From Lumbricus rubellus (taxonomy: Eukaryota; Annelida; Clitellata; Crassiclitellata; Lumbricidae), in contig OX243824.1 of the NCBI GenBank assembly GCA_945859605.1, forward strand, positions 26,452,355 through 26,516,354: 64,000 bases of DNA. Direction: 5' to 3'. Position numbers and translations under genes: made by a program. Positions 39,188 to 52,361 of this stretch are shown one piece after another; position 1 is the first letter of the stretch; each line of letters starts with the position of its first letter. The notes under the pieces were generated by a model. It made no database searches. It was not told the origin of the DNA and was given only the letters and a program-made list of their open reading frames with translations.

Positions 39188-42100
39188 AGGTCATCTGGTG
39201 ACCTTTGCTAATGACCGTTTAATGGCGGAGATTCTGAATGCAGAAGTATCTGTAACAATTTTTTTGGTTCAATTGTGATGAAAATGGGTTATTTTTACAT
39301 GTAATGGTTTTTACATGTGTGAGTTACTGTGTAAGAGCTGTAATGTTGTATTGTAAGTTGACTGAACTGTGTATTTGTACTGAATTGCATAGATTAATAT
39401 TTGTATTGTATTGCATTGGACAATGGACAGGTTTTAATAATATTGCTTTGGATGATATATATTGTGGTTTGGCGCTATATGAATGATTTTCTGACCTGAG
39501 GAGATATATATGTTATAATGGCTAAGGTCGCCTTGTTTTCATTAAGGCGTTGGCCAGGATGATAATAATTGTGTGACCTTAGATGTCCTGTTTTATAATT
39601 ATAATAATAGGCTTATGTTTTGCTGCATATATATGGCATGATTAGTTAATTAATTGGTTTAAGAATAATAATAACAGATTCACTCAGTTAAATTCGATGC
39701 AGCAGTAGGCCTACATAAGATTTTTAATTAGTCGTGAGCATAGCAGATATATAATAATAAATGATAGAGGCATCATTGATGATTTAAAATGGCGCTATAT
39801 AAAAATTCTAGAGGCCCTTCGTGTAATATTGTAGCATTCGCAGCGATATAATTACATATATAGTTTGCATTGATAATGTTGAGACATGGGCCTATACTAT
39901 GTCCTGTTTTGTTGGAGTGACCTATATATTCTGCTTTGTTCAGCTGTGGTGATTGTAAACTGTACATAGTGCACGGCGCCATATAAAAATATTTTTAAGC
40001 CTAGAGTACACACGGTTATAATATTAAATTGTAGGCTTATATCTGGAAGGGCGCCATATAATTAAATTATAGGCTTAAAGTAGGCCTATAAGTGATAATA
40101 ATATTATACTGTGATTAACTGCTGAGGGGCCTATATAATTTGTAGATACAGATTTTATTAATAATACATAGCTGTCTTGAATGGTATAAATGTGTATAGG
40201 CCTATATATATATGTTTTTTTAGTTCAGAAATAATAATAAGGATTAGCATAGATAAGCTGGAATGGATAGGCTATATATAATTTTGTTTAACTGATAATA
40301 ATAGATTGGTCGGAGCACTACATAAAAATCGTATGGGCCTAGGTTGTGTAACAAATAGAAAGAGTATAAATATATATCTTCTCCTTCTGTAGGCCTGCTT
40401 ATAATAATACTAAGGCGTAGACGATAATAATATCTTAAATATAGGCTTGCTGGAGTTAAATAGCTGCACTCTTTAAATATTCCGCCGGGTAATATTTATA
40501 TTTGTTGGTCGGGTTAATGATTGAAATTGAAAGCTAATGAGATTCACGGCTTAGAATAATAATATCGGGCCGAAGCATTAGCCCAGTGTTTTATATTATT
40601 ATTATATTACTAACTATAGAACTGGTGGCGTATAGTTTTGCATCAATTCTGCAGCATGCATTTGAGCTGGTTAGTATTATTATTATTATTTTTCATTATC
40701 TGTTGTGTAAGGTTTTAATCTGTCGTGTTGAGTGACCTAGTTTCTGATCTGTTTATTTGTGCATAATAATGCTATGTGTACGGTGACATGGACTAATCTA
40801 TAGGCTCATTTAGTCGAGGTAGCTGGTCGCCTAAAATTTCCACGCTCTGCAGATGTTATTGCAGTCGGTGGGGGAGATTGGCGGTAGGCTATAATCCGAG
40901 ATGTGACGTTTTAAAGCGCCGACAATAATACAGTTGAAAATTCCCAGGCGTATCTGACCGTGTGGTCATGTGGCCTGGTTTAATGATGAACGAAAGAAGG
41001 GATGTCCTCCTTAATTTTTATGTACAGGCTTAGTGTAGGCCTATACACATGAAACGTAAGAATTATTATTATATATGCCATGTAACGTATAATTAGCCAC
41101 TGAGGGTTATCCTAATTTTATGAATGCTTAAGTAGGCTTAATTCTGTGCAGGTCAGCATGGCTTATAGGTCGTCGTACGCTGCACGTGTGTCTAAGTCTA
41201 TATGGGCGATTTCCAGGCAGTTAAGTCCCACGATGTGCGATGTACACACGGGGTGGGGGAAGGCGACGCGCTTATCCTAGGTTCAAAGAGAAGCCGGTGA
41301 AGTCGACCAATGATTCTTCCCAGGCGTGTATGATCTTGTGGGTGGCCTGTTTAACGCGTACGACTAAATGATAGACTGAGGGAATGAAGAGTATAGATAC
41401 CATATATTCATGCTAAGTGGACTGTGATTATTTTATATGTGGACTAAAGATAGGCTAAAGTGGCCTATAGATTTATGTTTAGTTTGCAGCCGCATTTTAA
41501 AAATCGTGATGGACCTTGTATAATTTCTTGCATAGGCCTATGATAATTATATGCAGCCTATAATTATGATTACGCTGGAACGTGGACGACGTTTACAGTG
41601 TAACATTGTACTTTAGCGTAAATTGCAGTATACGCCTATTAAGTTGACCTAATTAAGTTCTGTGCATTGGCTGTGGTTTATTAAATTAAATTAGGCTTTC
41701 TAAGACTGGGATAAGCCGTGCTGGAAATGTAGGCTTATGTTTAACTATAGTCTAATATCCGGCTTATTCAAAAAGATGCGCCTGCAGTTATTATATATTG
41801 CTGTCGCATTTTAAAAATTAAGATTAATTAGGATGTGATTAGGCTTAATGGCTGTCCACTTTCATTTCGGCGTCTGCCGTTTGCATTTTATTAATTAATA
41901 ATTATGTAAATAGGCCTAGTGATGGATGCTATTGTTAGAAGCAGGCCTAGGCCTAATGTTAAATTGGAGTTATGCTGATTTCTCTATGGCAAATGCTAAT
42001 AATATTACGCAGATAGGCAGTTATAATAATATTATAGTGAGTTAGCTGTGTGCTATTATAGGCTATGGTGTTAAAGGCCGTTAATAGAGGATAGAATTGT

Positions 42101-42627
42101 AACTAGGCGTTAATTGGAGGTTTTGGCGAAATGTTAGGTAAGCTATATCTGTACCCACAGAATTTACCACATGAAAAGCCTAAGAAACCTTGTGTGTGTT
42201 GAAACGCCGTTATAAGCCTAAGTGAAAGGCTGATTATGATGACCTGAGTGGGTCAAGCTTAAACTGCTGTCTGTGAATTGCATTAGGGCTTGCCGTAGAC
42301 TTTTCTGTATAAACTGAACTGAGGAAAGTTTGTGATAATGACAGGCCTATATATATATATATATAAATAATTATATGGAGCTATATAAATTCAGAACTTT
42401 TAATGACACTCTAGACTAAACTATGAATCGGGTAAACCGATTATTGCCCAACGCTTGCGCTGCCGCGGTTACGATTGGGCGTCGCATATTTGTTGATTTA
42501 TGCATTTAATGTTTGAACTTTTGCTATAACAGTCGGAACAGACATAAATTGTAGCCTTACTTTACAATTTCAGAGGCTGTTTTACCACTTAAACATCGTC
42601 TGAAATAAATTTCTTGGGCGGTGAGAG
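39188..42627 (+). other. Non-coding 3.4-kb internal region of the LTR element
   Basis: A+T-rich, no open frame over ~70 codons, full of AATAATAATA stretches, GGCGCTATATAA-type phrases and TAGGCCTA octamers. This is where pol would be in an autonomous element. It ends in GGGCGGTGAGAG (42616-42627), a possible polypurine tract. Confidence 0.85.
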
Positions 42628-44990
42628 TGTAGCGTTTGCGTATAACTAGACGCTACGGAATTTTAGTTGCAATATTATATTATATATTTTTGGATCCCTT
42701 GGTATTTTCGTGGTCTGATATATATATAATATTATCAATTTTTGAGCTGCATTCGGTGACCTAGATAATATTGGTGACCTAGATTTTAATGTTGATTTCG
42801 ATTTTGACGCGAATTGGAGCGTTCTCTGACGTAGGCAGATCGCTGCAGCTGCCGTGACTAGTTTTGTTGATCCGTATTCGTGTGATTCTCTCACGGTATC
42901 GGCCTTTGGCGGCTCGCACGCAGCGACGGCCAAACGAGGAGGGGAGGCAGACTGAGTCGTCGATCGTGCAGTCGCGCATACACGCAGCGAGGCAGAGGTA
43001 GTAGTCGCTGATACATTGAAACAGATAGAGAAGGACAAACGCGAGGGCATGGAGCGACGGCCAGAAGAGTGTCACCGACCGGTCCAATCGCGCGTACAGG
43101 CAGAGATACCGACGCAAACGTCGCTGGTGCATAGAAACAGACAAAGAAGGACATGTCAGCGTGTGGTCTGTGTACGTCGATATTTGCTCTCGCCGTCACA
43201 CGGTTTGACTGCGCATTGGAAGTTTTCCATTAAGGCCTTCGTGTGTTGAACTGAAAGGTTGAATCGGTGCGCTCCGTGTCGACGTGACCTGAGACAGGGA
43301 GGCAACGCGAAGCACGTGTGGCGGTCTTCTTGTGCGCATGCGCAAGCGTCACCCCTAGGAAGATTATATAAGAGAGACGCGCAGAGTTGCGGCAGATTCA
43401 CGACGGACTTCGACGAGGATAGACGTGTAGCTCTGGAGAGCAAGTTACAAAATCGGAGTTTGATTATTTCAGAAACGTAATAGTTTATTTAAGTCGGCGT
43501 GGATTCGACGTCTGAGTTATTGCGTTGTCACGTTTGTTCTTCACGAATTCTGTACGGAAATTCTAAAAACCGGCAAGGAGCCGATTGCATTGCGGTTTTG
43601 TGTTACGATCAGCGCTGTGGTTCTGTTTCGCATCTTCGTAAAGGAGTTAAGTCCTTCGTTCGGGTTTTCGATCTTTCTGTCGTTTGGATCGAAACCACTC
43701 GGGTTTTCCGGAATTTCTTCTGTCGTCGATATCTTCTGCGCAGTTAGCCTACGGGCGTCAATCTATTATTAATATATCTTTTCGTGGATTCCCTGTTCTC
43801 GACGTGCCAGTTCGGTCTTAGCGACAACTCAGCGTCGGGCTTGGCGGATTCTTCCGAGCCTCATTTCATCGACGCAAGTCCCGGATTCGACGCCGCATCT
43901 GCGCCTTTCCTCGCATAACGCCGTCCTAGTCCTGTGTCTCTAGTAGAAGGTACAATTTTACTTGGGTTTTCAATACGAAATTCATTTTGGTCGTTTAGGC
44001 TAATAAATTAAGATTGGCATCTAAGTACAAAATTGGGGATTCATTTTGTCTGCTCCGATTGAGGTCTGTTTGAATTGTGTTGCATATTATTATCAGTTGC
44101 CTTAAACTGTAAACTGTTGATTAACATTGCGAATAACTATTGAATGGTTCTGATAATAATAAGATTCATTAATTAAACCTTCGGATTTAATTCTTGCTAG
44201 TCTTAGGAAGTGAAATTATCGAAACTTATATAGCGCCATGGAGCAGAGCAGAACGTCAACTCCATCGCAACCTTCCAGACCACCCTCTGCCTTTGAGATG
44301 GGAATATTGCTAGAGGCAATGCAAACAAACGCTAAATCTATACAGACTAATGTTGAAGAGGCGATTTCGTCTAATGCTAGATCCACGCATGATGCCATGC
44401 AGGCAACCATACAGAGTAATGCTAGGGAGACCCAGGAGGCTATTTCTGTGGTACAAAGCAATGTGGAAGAAGCTATTTCCCTCGTACAAACTAACGTGGA
44501 AGAGGCGATTGCCTCGGTACAGAATAATGTCAGAGAGGAAATCTCTGCAGTACATTACAACGTAAGAGAAGCTCTAACGGAAGTCGTGGCTCGCATTGAA
44601 CGGTTAGAATCGCCCATACCAACGCAGAAATCTGTTGTGAGTTCGAACCCTGGTACCTTCACCACTGCAATTACTGTAGACGCTCCTTACCACTCGACCA
44701 TCGGCCTGGAAGAGAGTTCGGGTGCTTGGCCCAAAGACTTTGCCTTACCGCCCAACCCTGGTATATTGCGGAGGAGCGAGCGACTGTTGTGTAAAGCTCC
44801 GATTTCATACAAAGCGGTAGGAGCCCGAGGGGCTTGGCCGCCTCAGACCGGACGGAGTTCGAACCCGGGAGCCACCGCCTCCCTTCCTCCCTCTATCTCT
44901 CTAGACTACGACTCACAACAGTACGCGGTCCCCTCACACGTTGGACCGGAAGTGGCGACTCCGGGAGTGTACGCGGGGGCGGGCGTTACA
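42628..44990 (+). repeat. 3' LTR (2363 bp)
   Basis: Near-identical to 34543-36910. Contains a second copy of gag codons 1-251 (44238-44990) that runs straight into the flanking (TA)n and ends about 24 codons later. This is a truncated gag by-product of LTR structure, not a second gene. Confidence 0.95.
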
Positions 44991-45006
44991 TATATATATA
45001 TATATA
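44991..45006. repeat. (TA)n on the right side of the LTR element
   Basis: TA repeat following CGTTACA, continuing the target seen before 34543. Confidence 0.9.
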
Positions 45007-45059
45007 TTTGGGATTTATCCCTGCTCCCATCATCTAGTCATATTCACACGTGCACGTAT

Positions 45060-45220
45060 AGTTAAGACGCACCCCGTTTAGACTGTCAAGGAGGATGGTT
45101 GAGCAGTATAAATAGAGGTGCTCTACGGTTGAAGGCCGAGACCGGTTTTAGTTAAGTTGAGTGTTGGAGTGCACTGATGTTGGTGTTATGATTGTTATCA
45201 TTACTACATGTGGCTTCCCG
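45060..45220 (+). promoter_or_regulatory. Isolated TATA-box core promoter-like block
   Basis: GAGCAGTATAAATAGAGGTG at about 45104 followed by TCTACGGTTGAAGGCCGAG. TATAAATA with a G+C-rich downstream region resembles a core promoter, perhaps of a solo LTR fragment. No linked gene. Confidence 0.35.
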
Positions 45221-45229
45221 ATTTTGGTA

Positions 45230-45425
45230 CCGGTGTAAAGGTTTCAAATTATCTCCTCCTAAACATTACCCCCTTGAAAACTGTAATTTTCATCAATCAT
45301 CGCAATTATTGCACTGCAAATATCAGAAAAATCACCCCGCTTCTTGTTTTGATGCGAAGATTTTCATCCGTCATCCCACTTCGTGGTTTGTTATCATTAT
45401 TTTCATCTGTAACTAAAATACTAAA
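45230..45425 (+). mobile_element. MITE CCGGTGTAAAGG family, partial copy
   Basis: Left half only of the element at 5548-6005: CCGGTGTAAAGGTTTCAAAT, CTCCTAAACATTACCCCC, TCATCCGTCATCCCACTTCG. Confidence 0.8.
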
Positions 45426-45608
45426 ACCTGAACTTGATACATAAAGATATTTTTATTGTAGGCCCCTAATTATAATTATATAATATAAATATTATATTGA
45501 AATTCTGAAACACTTTTTAATAAGTACTGAAATAATGGAGTTATTTTGCTAAAATGGCATCTTCAGAGGGTACCATTAGGCAGGGCTGAAAGTGGTCTAG
45601 AAAAGTTG

Positions 45609-45944
45609 CCGGTGTAAAGGTTTCAAATTACCCCTCCTAAACATTACCCCCACCCCTGAAAACTGTAATTTGCATCAATCATCGCATTTATTGCACTGCA
45701 AATATCAGAAAAATCACCCCGCTTCTTGTTTTGGTGCGAAGATTTTCATCCGTCATCCCACTTCGTGGTTTGTTATCAATATTTTCATCTGTAACTAAAA
45801 TACTAAATCACCGCTGAAGTTACATGGAGAAATGGATGGCTTCGAGGCTAATATTTTTTTCCGATTAAAATAGCCTATGATTGATGCAAATTACGGCTTG
45901 CAGGGGGTAATGTTCAGGGGGGTAATTTGAAACCTTTACACCGG
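45609..45944. mobile_element. MITE CCGGTGTAAAGG family, third copy
   Basis: Complete ends (CCGGTGTAAAGG ... CCTTTACACCGG); shorter than 5548-6005 because much of the right arm is deleted. Confidence 0.85.
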
Positions 45945-46156
45945 TCTTGGCGCTACGCGATTCACGAGCGTCCTTCGGATGCTCAATTGTCTTCCCCCCC
46001 CCAGAAACCTGAATTCCCCCCAGAGGTGGGAACTAGATTAAACACTGCACGCTCACATACGCGCGCGCACTCACACTTTACATGCATGCGCACGCACACC
46101 CACACACATTTACGTTGCATAGTTGAAATGTGACTGACAAAGGCTAATTAAAAAAA

Positions 46157-46345
46157 TACAGGGTGGTTCAATAAACAAAGTTCCACAGCATAAAATGCAA
46201 TATCTTTGCAACCGATTGAACTTTTTCTGCGAAAATTTTCCAATTTGCAGGGGAATGAATTTCCAACAATCCCCGGAAATTTCACTGAAACTTTTCATGT
46301 TTGCCAAAGTTGCAGCTGTTTAAACTTTCAATTCCGTTTTATCAC
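46157..46345 (+). mobile_element. Possible Tc1/mariner-type element end
   Basis: ATACAGGGTGGTTCAATAAA resembles TA-CAGGGTGG ends of mariner-like MITEs such as 29251-30192, but no opposite end was found. Weak. Confidence 0.35.
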
Positions 46346-46788
46346 GTTTTCGCGGAAAAATTAACGACACTAAGTCACGTCCTGAATAAATTTTATTTCT
46401 GGTGTTTTCCCCGCAGCGTTTTCAAGCACTTCTGTACCAGCTATGGTGCCAAACTCACAGAAATAATCATTAATAAATACGTTGAAAGTAATACCACAAA
46501 ATGTTTATTTACCAAGACTACTGATGTTCCACCTACACCGCACAGCATAGTTTATATAACCTGTTTTGAAAATGGTTAAGATAAGCTATGATGAAGCATT
46601 TCCTCATATTAAGCCAATTAAAATATGAAAAATAACTCCGTGCGTCAACCAAAAAGAGGCGCTCTACATCACATAAACCTATATGTAAAAAACTACAATA
46701 ATTATTGAAAATGAAAGCAAATTTACTCTCTACCGTAATAAATACAAAGTAATTCGCACAAACACAGAGGTGAAAATTAATAGTCTTC

Positions 46789-47128
<340 letters not shown>

Positions 47129-47162
47129 GAGAGTTTAAAGAATTATTAATAGCAATAATATA

Positions 47163-48369
47163 GGGTGTCTCGATAGGTCGTGAACGATTTTGAATGCAGA
47201 TAAACATATGTTATACACAATATAATGTGGAAAGTTTTATACTGGCGGATAGGTTATTCAAATTAAAATGCTTATATAAAAAAATTAGATCACTATCTCA
47301 CTTAATAAAAATGTAGCACCAATTTCCGTGACGTCATCAAAGTCGTGCCAAATATACGTCAAATTAAGCCGCAAACATTATTGTACGACCATCATTGTTA
47401 ATCCACACATAATTAATTAATACAAATTATCATTTAGTATTTAATAATGTTTCCTTTACTCCTTATTACAGCCTCAAGGCGACTAGTCATCGAGCAAATA
47501 GATTTTTCAGAGTGGTCAGAGGTAGGCCTATTGATGTCCATGCCTTACAAAGCCGACGTTTTAGGTCGTTTGGGGTTCGGTGTCGGCATAAACAGTTGCC
47601 GCCATAATACTCCAAACATTTTTCATTGGTGACAATCCGGCGAATAAGGCGGCCAGTCCCTCGGTGAGATGTAGGCTATCCATTGATATTCTTCTTCAAC
47701 CATTCGACTGAGGCCTTTGATGTGTGTGCACGTGCAGTCGTGCACCGTCCTGTTGAAATAATCCTAAGCTTCGCCGTTATTACGAAGCATTTTTGTGGCT
47801 GTGAACTGAGCGCATAGGCTACTCCACTTCGCTGGAATGCGGGTTTGACCTCTTTCTCCTGTATCTCATTGATGTAATAAGTCGAAGTGACTGAAGTTTT
47901 ATTTGGAATGATATGAGGTTTGTTAATCCAACTGTTTATGCCGGACCCGAACCCCAGACACTGAACACCTTAAAACGTCGGTTTCGTAAGGCATGGACAT
48001 CAATAGGCCTACCTCTGACAACTAAAAAAATCTATTTTCTCGATGACTAATCGACTTGAGGCTGTAATAAAGAGTAAAGGAAACATTATTAAATACTAAA
48101 TGATAATTTGTATTAATTAATTATGCGTGGATTAACAATGATGGCCGTACAATAATGTTTGCGGCTTAATTTGACGTTTATTTGGCACGAATTTGATGAC
48201 GTCACGGAAATTGGCGCTACAATTTTATTAAGTGAGATAGTGATCTAATTTCTTTATATAAACATTTTCATTTGAATAACCTATCCGCCAGTATAAAACT
48301 TTCCACATTATATTGTGAATAACATATATTTATCTGCATTCAAAATCGTTCACGACCTATCGAGACACC
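47163..48369. mobile_element. TA-flanked fold-back element with transposase relic
   Basis: TA at 47161-47162 and 48370-48371. Ends GGGTGTCTCGATAGGTCGTG and its exact complement. The two arms are alike for ~450 bp each (47163-47620 and 47920-48369), with blocks such as CACTATCTCACTTAAT and ATGATAATTTGTATTAATTA. The centre carries a minus-strand Tc1/mariner transposase relic in shifting frames: INEIQEKEVKPAF, a CTCTHIKG/HTSKASVEWLKKNIN segment and WPPYSPD. No functional enzyme. Confidence 0.85.
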
Positions 48370-48371
48370 CT

Positions 48372-50560
48372 ATAATAGAAATAAAATAATAAAAACAACA
48401 TAATTGAAAGTCTTTGTGTAAGTTCTATTTCAGTATGCCTTCAAACCGGTCTCAATTTTCACCCTCTGCTCCAGTGTTATGCGTGCAAAAGAATTTTTGC
48501 CACCCTAGTTAGGCTACTGTAGGCTAGCCAACTTGCTTCTGGTGGACATCAGTTCGATAAGCTGAAGTCGATATCCCAAGTAATTTGTCCATCGACTTTT
48601 GCATAAACGCTAAGACAGGTCCTGAAAATCAAGCGAAGAGCAGCATGTGCATTCGCCCGTGTAGGCCTTTGTCTGTTGTTTGGCTCTAGGTCTGCGTGGT
48701 TTGTTTAATAGCCCGAGCGACAGCTGAGACATTAATCTCCGGTTGTTTGTAAGGTTATCGTTTTAGATGAAGAGAATTTTTGTTGAGACCATTTTTTTCT
48801 CTCGAATGATTACAGATCATAGGTCTACATGCGAAATTGCTACAGCAAACTTGCACGAGAACGCCATCTGAGGTGGAGTGATGGTATTATTTTTCTTACT
48901 TTCTTACCGTAAGCTTGTTTTTGTTCTCTTTATCTGTTCTCAGCTTTCTTCCGCTGAAATTGTCAGCTCTTATACAATGCAAACACTGTATTTTGATGTT
49001 GCTGTAGGCTACAGACCAATAATATTAATTAGCCATCTGATCAGAGGCTCGGACCTGTGCTCAGCGCGTTTCAGGACAAGCGCTCTTTAATGTAGGCTAA
49101 TGTTTGAGAGTCCACGATTTCTAGGTTGTACAAACCTGTCCTCAGTGTCCTGCCCAGGGCTTATTCTAACGTGCAGCTAGACACAAAAGTGTGTAGTTGG
49201 GAAATAAATTTGTGCAGTTGAAAATTTGAAAATCAGATCTTGTGCAGTTACTTTTTGCCTAATTCCACGAAACAACGAGAAATTAGTGGTAAATAAGTTA
49301 AACACAAAGATGATAGTAGGTTAACACAGAGTGAACATTTTTGAGGCGGTTCATTTGGGTGATATAAGCCTATCTATGTTCAGGAAAAGAATAGGGCCTT
49401 CAGGCCTATTGAAATTTGGCGTGAACTATATAGATACGACGATTTCACAGGCAGTTTTGAAGTCAATTATAAGGCTGATTCGGCGAGCTTCACCCGTGTG
49501 CATGAAGTATGAAAATTATAAGAGCGGAGAAAATGGTGAAGTGATGGAAGAAGACAATGTTCTGCTAAAAGTCACACCTAGACTGCAGACAAAAGAATTT
49601 GCAGTAAATGTATGGGTGGATGCTGTAGGGTGATATCCTGATAAGTTGTAAAGGCCTAGGGTTATCCTTCAGACCATAATGCCAATTTCTTAGCCAACGT
49701 ACATTTATCTGCTTTTGCCACTTGCTCTGAGAAGCTGAGGCAGTTATTAAAATCTCGACCATATCTCTTTGCAATTAGATGTTTGAAATTTTTTGAAGAT
49801 GGCAGCCTACAAGTTACCATCACAATGTTGAAATGAGAATATTTAAAACAATGGAACGGGACACTTTTTAAATTTCTAAACCATAACTATCAGCACTGCA
49901 ATGACGAGCACGTTCCTTAAAATGACAGCCTAGAATGCTACCATTGCAGTGGATTATTCTAGTCGATGCTGTACGTTATAATGCCTGCACAATGTGAGCA
50001 CTAAAAGTCCTGATTTGTAATTAATTATAATTTATGATGTAAACTTCATAATGCCTTAAATATCCCATTATGCCCCGCTCTCCCCTAACTATCTAAAGAA
50101 ACACAGCACAACATTAGGCTATAATTATTATACGCTCGTTGTCAGGCACGACTAAAATTTGATCAGAACCACATGAAATAGAGTTTTAAAAAATAATTCA
50201 ATAAATGTTTAGTATTCCATAGAACTGACTGCAAAGATTTTAATCTATTCAATTGCGAAAAATGCACACTTTAAAACCGATGCCAGATGGGCATCTAGGG
50301 TGTTAATCGGTGTCGTCCAATTGAGACAGCGGTTCTTTGTAGGCATCTTTCCCCTATTGTACCGGTAATAATTTGAGGAAGATGGGCACGTACATGTAAG
50401 CTTATGTTGTTTGTAAAGTTGGAAAATATAATTATAGTAACTTATTGAGCATGATATCAGCATTTATATCTTTCGTTTTAGCTTCCTTGATAAATGAATA
50501 TATTTCAGGTACAAGAAAACGTTCTCTTATTTGAAAGTGTCATCATAATCTGACCAAACA
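48372..50560. other. Intergenic, no supported gene
   Basis: 2.2 kb upstream of the second 435-aa gene. A 100-codon open frame at 49331-49633 has no recognisable motif or splice context and is not called. Segments near 49130-49300 (GTGCAG-rich) look repetitive. Confidence 0.4.
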
Positions 50561-50568
50561 AGAATACG

Positions 50569-51876
50569 ATGAAGCGTAGATATGGATTCATATTTATTCT
50601 GTTCACTCTAATTATCTCGATGATGTTGAAGCGGTATTTCTATGATGATCATCCCTCTGGTTTGACTGGTTACCACTCAACGAGCATCGAGGATGTGCGA
50701 ATGCCCATTTTTAAAATTCAACCACTAGTTATCTGGAGCAGCGACTCTCACATTGGACCTATTCATGATCTGAAAACGTATTTAGCACCAATGGGCGTAA
50801 GGTTCATCGACAAAAGCATAGACCGACAAAGATGTCATCGGACGAACACATGCGATGCCATGAAAACGCTGAAGGTACTCACACCAGACAATGGACTGTA
50901 TCTGAATCATTCTCTGATTCCACAGTTTTACGATGCCTACAAGAACGACGCAGAAATGCAGAGTGTGGACGCCATTGGATGCTTTCACCTATCATCGCTT
51001 TGCGAACTATACGAACCGTTCAACAAGAGCCTCATCATAATTTCCACAGACCGATATGAACTTGGACGATTTGGAAAGGAAAGTTGGACGAAGTGGAACG
51101 AAAACCTTATTCGATACGCTTCAATGCCTCGGAATATCATTGGTGCTAATAGCCTGTACGATGTTGAGTACATAAAATATTTTACTGGGATTCAGCCACA
51201 GTTGTTTCCGAGCTTCTGCAACTATACCAACGCGTCGTACAATCCGACAATAATGGAATTCCTATTTGCCAAAAACAGTAATCCACCATTCTTCGAACTC
51301 TTCCTAAAGAATTTTACAGATGCTCATAGGCAGTCGAATAGCACATTCCAAATAAGACCTATGTCAAGTAAGTACAACAATTACAAATATCGTGATATTG
51401 CTGCACATCGAGGAATAGTTCACGTGCCTTACCAAGTATCGGTCATGAGCTTTTTCGAGCAATACCGAATGAATATACCATTGTTTGCGCCATCTAAAGA
51501 GCTTCTAATTTATTGGGAATGCAAATATGGCGCATTGCTTTATAGAACATATAACTGGCTTTCTAAATGGAAAAAGGACAGGTCACCCATCGATCCACAT
51601 CCTTCTCAACGTTCAGTACCTGATCCAAACTCTAGGAATGAAACGGCGACGCGTTACTGGATTAACTTTTCCGACTATTATCATTTTCCGAACGTAATTT
51701 ACTACGATTCCATTCCGGATCTTCTACACATCTTGCAGACGATCACAGTGGAGCAATTAAAGGCGACAAGTAGACGGATGAGTCAGTTCAACATCCTGGA
51801 AGATAAAAGACTCCGAATAAAGTGGAAGAAAACACTGTTAACGATTGCTGAACACAGTATACACAATCCGCACTAA
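50569..51876 (+). CDS. Type II membrane protein of unrecognised invertebrate family, copy 2 (435 aa)
   Basis: Intact paralogue of the protein at 30285, about 90% identical, single coding exon. Hydrophobic anchor FIFILFTLIISMML near residues 6-19. It has four extra residues near residue 35 (a TGYHSTS segment) and otherwise the same blocks (WSSDSHIGPIHDLKTYLAPM, IISTDRYELGRFGKES, FSDYYHFPNVIYYDS). Sequons, cysteines and length are conserved, and most changes are conservative, which suggests both copies are under purifying selection (by eye). As in copy 1, a splice acceptor (ATATTTCAG) 60 bp upstream implies a 5' leader exon. The copies are 20.3 kb apart; part of that spacing is the 10.4-kb LTR insertion. 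Confidence 0.88.
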   Translation: MKRRYGFIFILFTLIISMMLKRYFYDDHPSGLTGYHSTSIEDVRMPIFKIQPLVIWSSDSHIGPIHDLKTYLAPMGVRFIDKSIDRQRCHRTNTCDAMKTLKVLTPDNGLYLNHSLIPQFYDAYKNDAEMQSVDAIGCFHLSSLCELYEPFNKSLIIISTDRYELGRFGKESWTKWNENLIRYASMPRNIIGANSLYDVEYIKYFTGIQPQLFPSFCNYTNASYNPTIMEFLFAKNSNPPFFELFLKNFTDAHRQSNSTFQIRPMSSKYNNYKYRDIAAHRGIVHVPYQVSVMSFFEQYRMNIPLFAPSKELLIYWECKYGALLYRTYNWLSKWKKDRSPIDPHPSQRSVPDPNSRNETATRYWINFSDYYHFPNVIYYDSIPDLLHILQTITVEQLKATSRRMSQFNILEDKRLRIKWKKTLLTIAEHSIHNPH

Positions 51877-51879
51877 TTA

Positions 51880-52360
51880 TTAGGCAGCAAGTTGACAATA
51901 ATAGTGTTTCGAACTAGTCTAATTTATTAAATAATGTCCTGCGGACAAGTGAAGCCGAACAATTAAATAACAGGTTCTCATTATTACTATTTTGCTTTGG
52001 GGACATCTGGTGAATGTTGTTTACTGAACGAATATCTATACACGCGCTTTCACGTTTCGTTGTTGACATTTGACTATGATAGTCAGTTGTAGTAGTTTTC
52101 TCATAGGCCCTACTATAGCGGCATAGCCTATACCTATTTCTCACATTTTTATTCATGCGTTTGAGGATATAATCTTATTGACACATAACCACACACACGC
52201 ACACATGCAAGCACACACACGCAGCACAGGCATACACACACACGCAACACACACGCGCGCGCAGACACATACACGCGCACGCACGCACACAGCAACAACA
52301 TATCAAACGACTGAACTGTTATAACTTGCTGCATTTTATAACCTGAAAATATATTATCAA
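51880..52360. other. Intergenic with a mixed CA/CG repeat
   Basis: 52180-52300 is a degenerate CACACG/ACGC repeat; the rest shows nothing recognisable. Confidence 0.5.
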
Positions 52361-52361
52361 C

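Larger units (their letters stand above)
34543..44990 (+). mobile_element. Gag-only LTR retrotransposon, young, complete
   Basis: Two direct LTRs (34543-36910 and 42628-44990) start TGTAGCG and end CGTTACA, an imperfect inverted TG...CA pair. After the 5' LTR and two bases comes a 23-nt primer-binding site. A purine-rich stretch (GGGCGGTGAGAG) precedes the 3' LTR. The element lies within a (TA)n repeat, so the target duplication cannot be sized. The internal part (36911-42627) encodes the rest of gag and then 3.4 kb with no coding potential: no protease, reverse transcriptase, RNase H or integrase. The LTRs differ by three substitutions and one 5-bp indel. It must rely on enzymes from another element. 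The gag and zinc-knuckle pattern suggest Ty3/gypsy affinity (inference). Confidence 0.93.

Noticed and set aside
34543..44990. Tandem duplication of two partial elements or an assembly duplication
   Set aside because: Termini TG...CA, a primer site right after the first repeat, a purine tract right before the second and (TA)n on both outer sides fit one normal LTR element; three substitutions and an indel argue against an assembly copy.
44238..45065. Second gag gene of 275 codons
   Set aside because: It is the gag start contained in the 3' LTR running into flanking (TA)n; not an independent gene.
49331..49633. 100-codon open frame
   Set aside because: No recognisable motif, no paralogue in the window, no splice support; expected by chance in this composition.
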